DNA of 8,540 nucleotides, taken from Candidatus Mcinerneyibacteriota bacterium (GTDB lineage: Bacteria; AUK180; JAQVHJ01). The stretch is from assembly GCA_030630935.1 (NCBI GenBank), contig DAOVMD010000110.1:1-8540 (forward strand), written 5' to 3'. The position numbers were made by a program, and so were the translations under genes. Positions within the stretch are counted from its first letter, which is position 1. The number at the start of each line of letters is the position of its first letter. Below, piece by piece: positions 7,174 to 8,540 of the stretch. The notes under the pieces were generated by a model, which made no database searches, was not told the DNA's origin, and saw only the letters and a list, made by a program, of their open reading frames with translations.

Positions 7174-8540
7174 ATGTTAAAATTTAAATTCTGGTTAAAA
7201 CAGTTCTTAGTCTTATTCTTGTTTGTGATACTTACGATTACAATGATTTTATTTTTTCTGAGAAATCAAGTTTCAAAGACGATAAAGAATGAGATTCTAA
7301 GAAAGGGAAATAATTTAATTAAGATGATAAGTGAAGACGTTAAGACAGAAAACATTTGGGAATTAAAAGATAAGCTACCCAAATACATGTTTGATTCTGA
7401 TTTAACCGGGATTGAGATAAGAGGAAAGGACGGTATTCCAATTGTTCAGGTTGGAAGTACTGATGTATTCAGGGGAATTAATTATTCCAATAAAACAATT
7501 GAATTGAAATCTGCTAAAGTCTTAATTATTTCTGATTCACTGAAAAAAGAGACTAGTGAGTATTTTATATTTGTTTCAATGTCATATAAACATTTGGGAT
7601 TTTTTATAAAGGATATTTTTACTCAGTTGATTATAATTGGCTTAATTCTATTAGTGAATATTTTCCTCTTTATTTATCTCTTGATTCAAAAACTCGTTAC
7701 ACCGCTGGAAGGTTTGATTGTGGGAACTCAGAATTTAGCGGATGGAAATTTTGAATATAAATTTGATATTAAACAGGATAGTGAGCTCGGACATCTTGCA
7801 AGGTCGTTCGAAGATATGAAGGAAAAATTAAAAAAAGCCAGCTATGCCCTGAAAAAGTCAAATAAAGAGCTAATGAATCTAAATGAATACACAAAAAATA
7901 TAATTGATTCAATGAAAGGTTCTCTTATTGCATTAAATAGGGAAGGGAAAATAATGTTTTTCTCAAAAGGCCGTAGAGAACTGGAGCTTAAAATTAACTA
8001 TCCCCTTGAAGGAATGACACTAAAGAATGTTTTCCCGGAACTGCCCTCTAATGTTCTTGCAAAAGTTAAGGAGCTCACTTATAAGAAAACCGGTGATTCA
8101 GAGTTAAAGAATTTTAAACTGAAATTAAAGAATAAAGAACACTTCTTCGATTTCTTTTTCAGTACAATCTTTAATAGAGATAACATTTTTATTGGAATTT
8201 TAATTCTGCTTGATGATGTCACTGAGCGGGTTTATTTAGAAGATAGATTATCTCATACCCAGAAATTGGCAGCACTCGGTGAGTTCTCGGCTGCAATAGC
8301 TCATGAAATCAGAAACCCACTTGGGATAATTAAGGTTTCAGCCAGTTCTGTAATGGATACAATTGATAGGAATGATTCATCCTATAAATTATTGGATTTC
8401 ATTATCGGCGAGACGGATAGATTAGCGAATGTAATTGAAAAACTTCTAAATTTCGCAAGACCAAAACGGATTGAAAAGGAATTCACCGATATTAGAAAGG
8501 AAATTCAGAAATTTGTAAAGTACGGAAAACAAAATCCGAG
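7174..8540 (+). CDS. Membrane-bound sensor histidine kinase (HAMP-PAS-HisKA), 3' partial
   Basis: This is the N-terminal part of a two-component sensor kinase; 455 complete codons are visible with no stop, and the reading frame runs off the right edge. A short basic start leads into TM1 (about 10-29). Then comes an extracytoplasmic region of about 120 residues (30-149) containing GIEIRGKDGIPIVQVG (79-94), a strand-rich pattern that could be a Cache/PAS-like sensor fold. TM2 (about 151-171) is followed by a HAMP domain with P177 and E204, a helical linker, a PAS-like domain (about 242-350, ending ILLDDVTERV), and HisKA with the phospho-acceptor H377 in AALGEFSAAIAHEIRNPLG. The H-E-I-R-N-P box is typical of NtrB/ZraS-like kinases, whose partners are often sigma-54 regulators. 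The HATPase domain must lie downstream. The ligand is unknown. Spacing of 11 bases from asnB implies co-transcription. Confidence 0.93.
   Translation, partial: MLKFKFWLKQFLVLFLFVILTITMILFFLRNQVSKTIKNEILRKGNNLIKMISEDVKTENIWELKDKLPKYMFDSDLTGIEIRGKDGIPIVQVGSTDVFRGINYSNKTIELKSAKVLIISDSLKKETSEYFIFVSMSYKHLGFFIKDIFTQLIIIGLILLVNIFLFIYLLIQKLVTPLEGLIVGTQNLADGNFEYKFDIKQDSELGHLARSFEDMKEKLKKASYALKKSNKELMNLNEYTKNIIDSMKGSLIALNREGKIMFFSKGRRELELKINYPLEGMTLKNVFPELPSNVLAKVKELTYKKTGDSELKNFKLKLKNKEHFFDFFFSTIFNRDNIFIGILILLDDVTERVYLEDRLSHTQKLAALGEFSAAIAHEIRNPLGIIKVSASSVMDTIDRNDSSYKLLDFIIGETDRLANVIEKLLNFARPKRIEKEFTDIRKEIQKFVKYGKQNP

Noticed and set aside
1-8540. Defence, mobile-element or phage-related system
   Set aside because: All seven genes belong to recognisable glycan-biosynthesis or two-component families. 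No transposase, integrase, nuclease, toxin or repeat array was seen on either strand.

Overview
The window is AT-rich, entirely plus-strand and almost fully coding: seven consecutive genes, two of them cut by the window edges. Genes either overlap (8, 8 and 4 bases) or are separated by 3, 8 and 11 bases. No gap could hold a promoter or terminator, so this reads as the interior of one long transcript. There are no RNA genes, mobile elements, CRISPR arrays or long repeats, and I see no genuine minus-strand gene. The organism is a bacterium with a low-GC genome that uses Shine-Dalgarno sites (AGGAG-type motifs precede most starts). The lineage cannot be fixed from this sequence; a low-GC member of the Bacteroidota/Ignavibacteria-like groups is only a guess.

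Bases 2-7162 form the middle of a surface-polysaccharide (exopolysaccharide or O-antigen type) cluster. In order it holds the C-terminal part of an O-antigen polymerase/ligase-family membrane protein, a GT4 (GT-B) glycosyltransferase, a GT2 (GT-A) glycosyltransferase, a second GT4 glycosyltransferase, a class I SAM methyltransferase with an N-terminal Trm112-like zinc-ribbon segment, and a full-length glutamine-dependent AsnB-type amidotransferase. The likely joint role is inferred: the three transferases assemble a lipid-linked oligosaccharide on the cytoplasmic face, the methyltransferase and amidotransferase decorate sugars or sugar precursors, and the Wzy/WaaL-like protein polymerises or ligates the unit outside the membrane. 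The flippase, initiating transferase and nucleotide-sugar genes are not in the window.

Bases 7174-8540 begin a membrane-bound sensor histidine kinase (TM, extracytoplasmic domain, TM, HAMP, PAS, HisKA) whose catalytic ATPase domain lies beyond the right edge. It starts 11 bases after asnB with a strong ribosome binding site built over the asnB stop codon, so it is probably co-transcribed with the polysaccharide genes and may regulate them. I do not see a clearly novel system. The most interesting points are the kinase tied to the glycan operon, the methyltransferase-plus-amidotransferase pair, and the incomplete zinc-ribbon of the methyltransferase.
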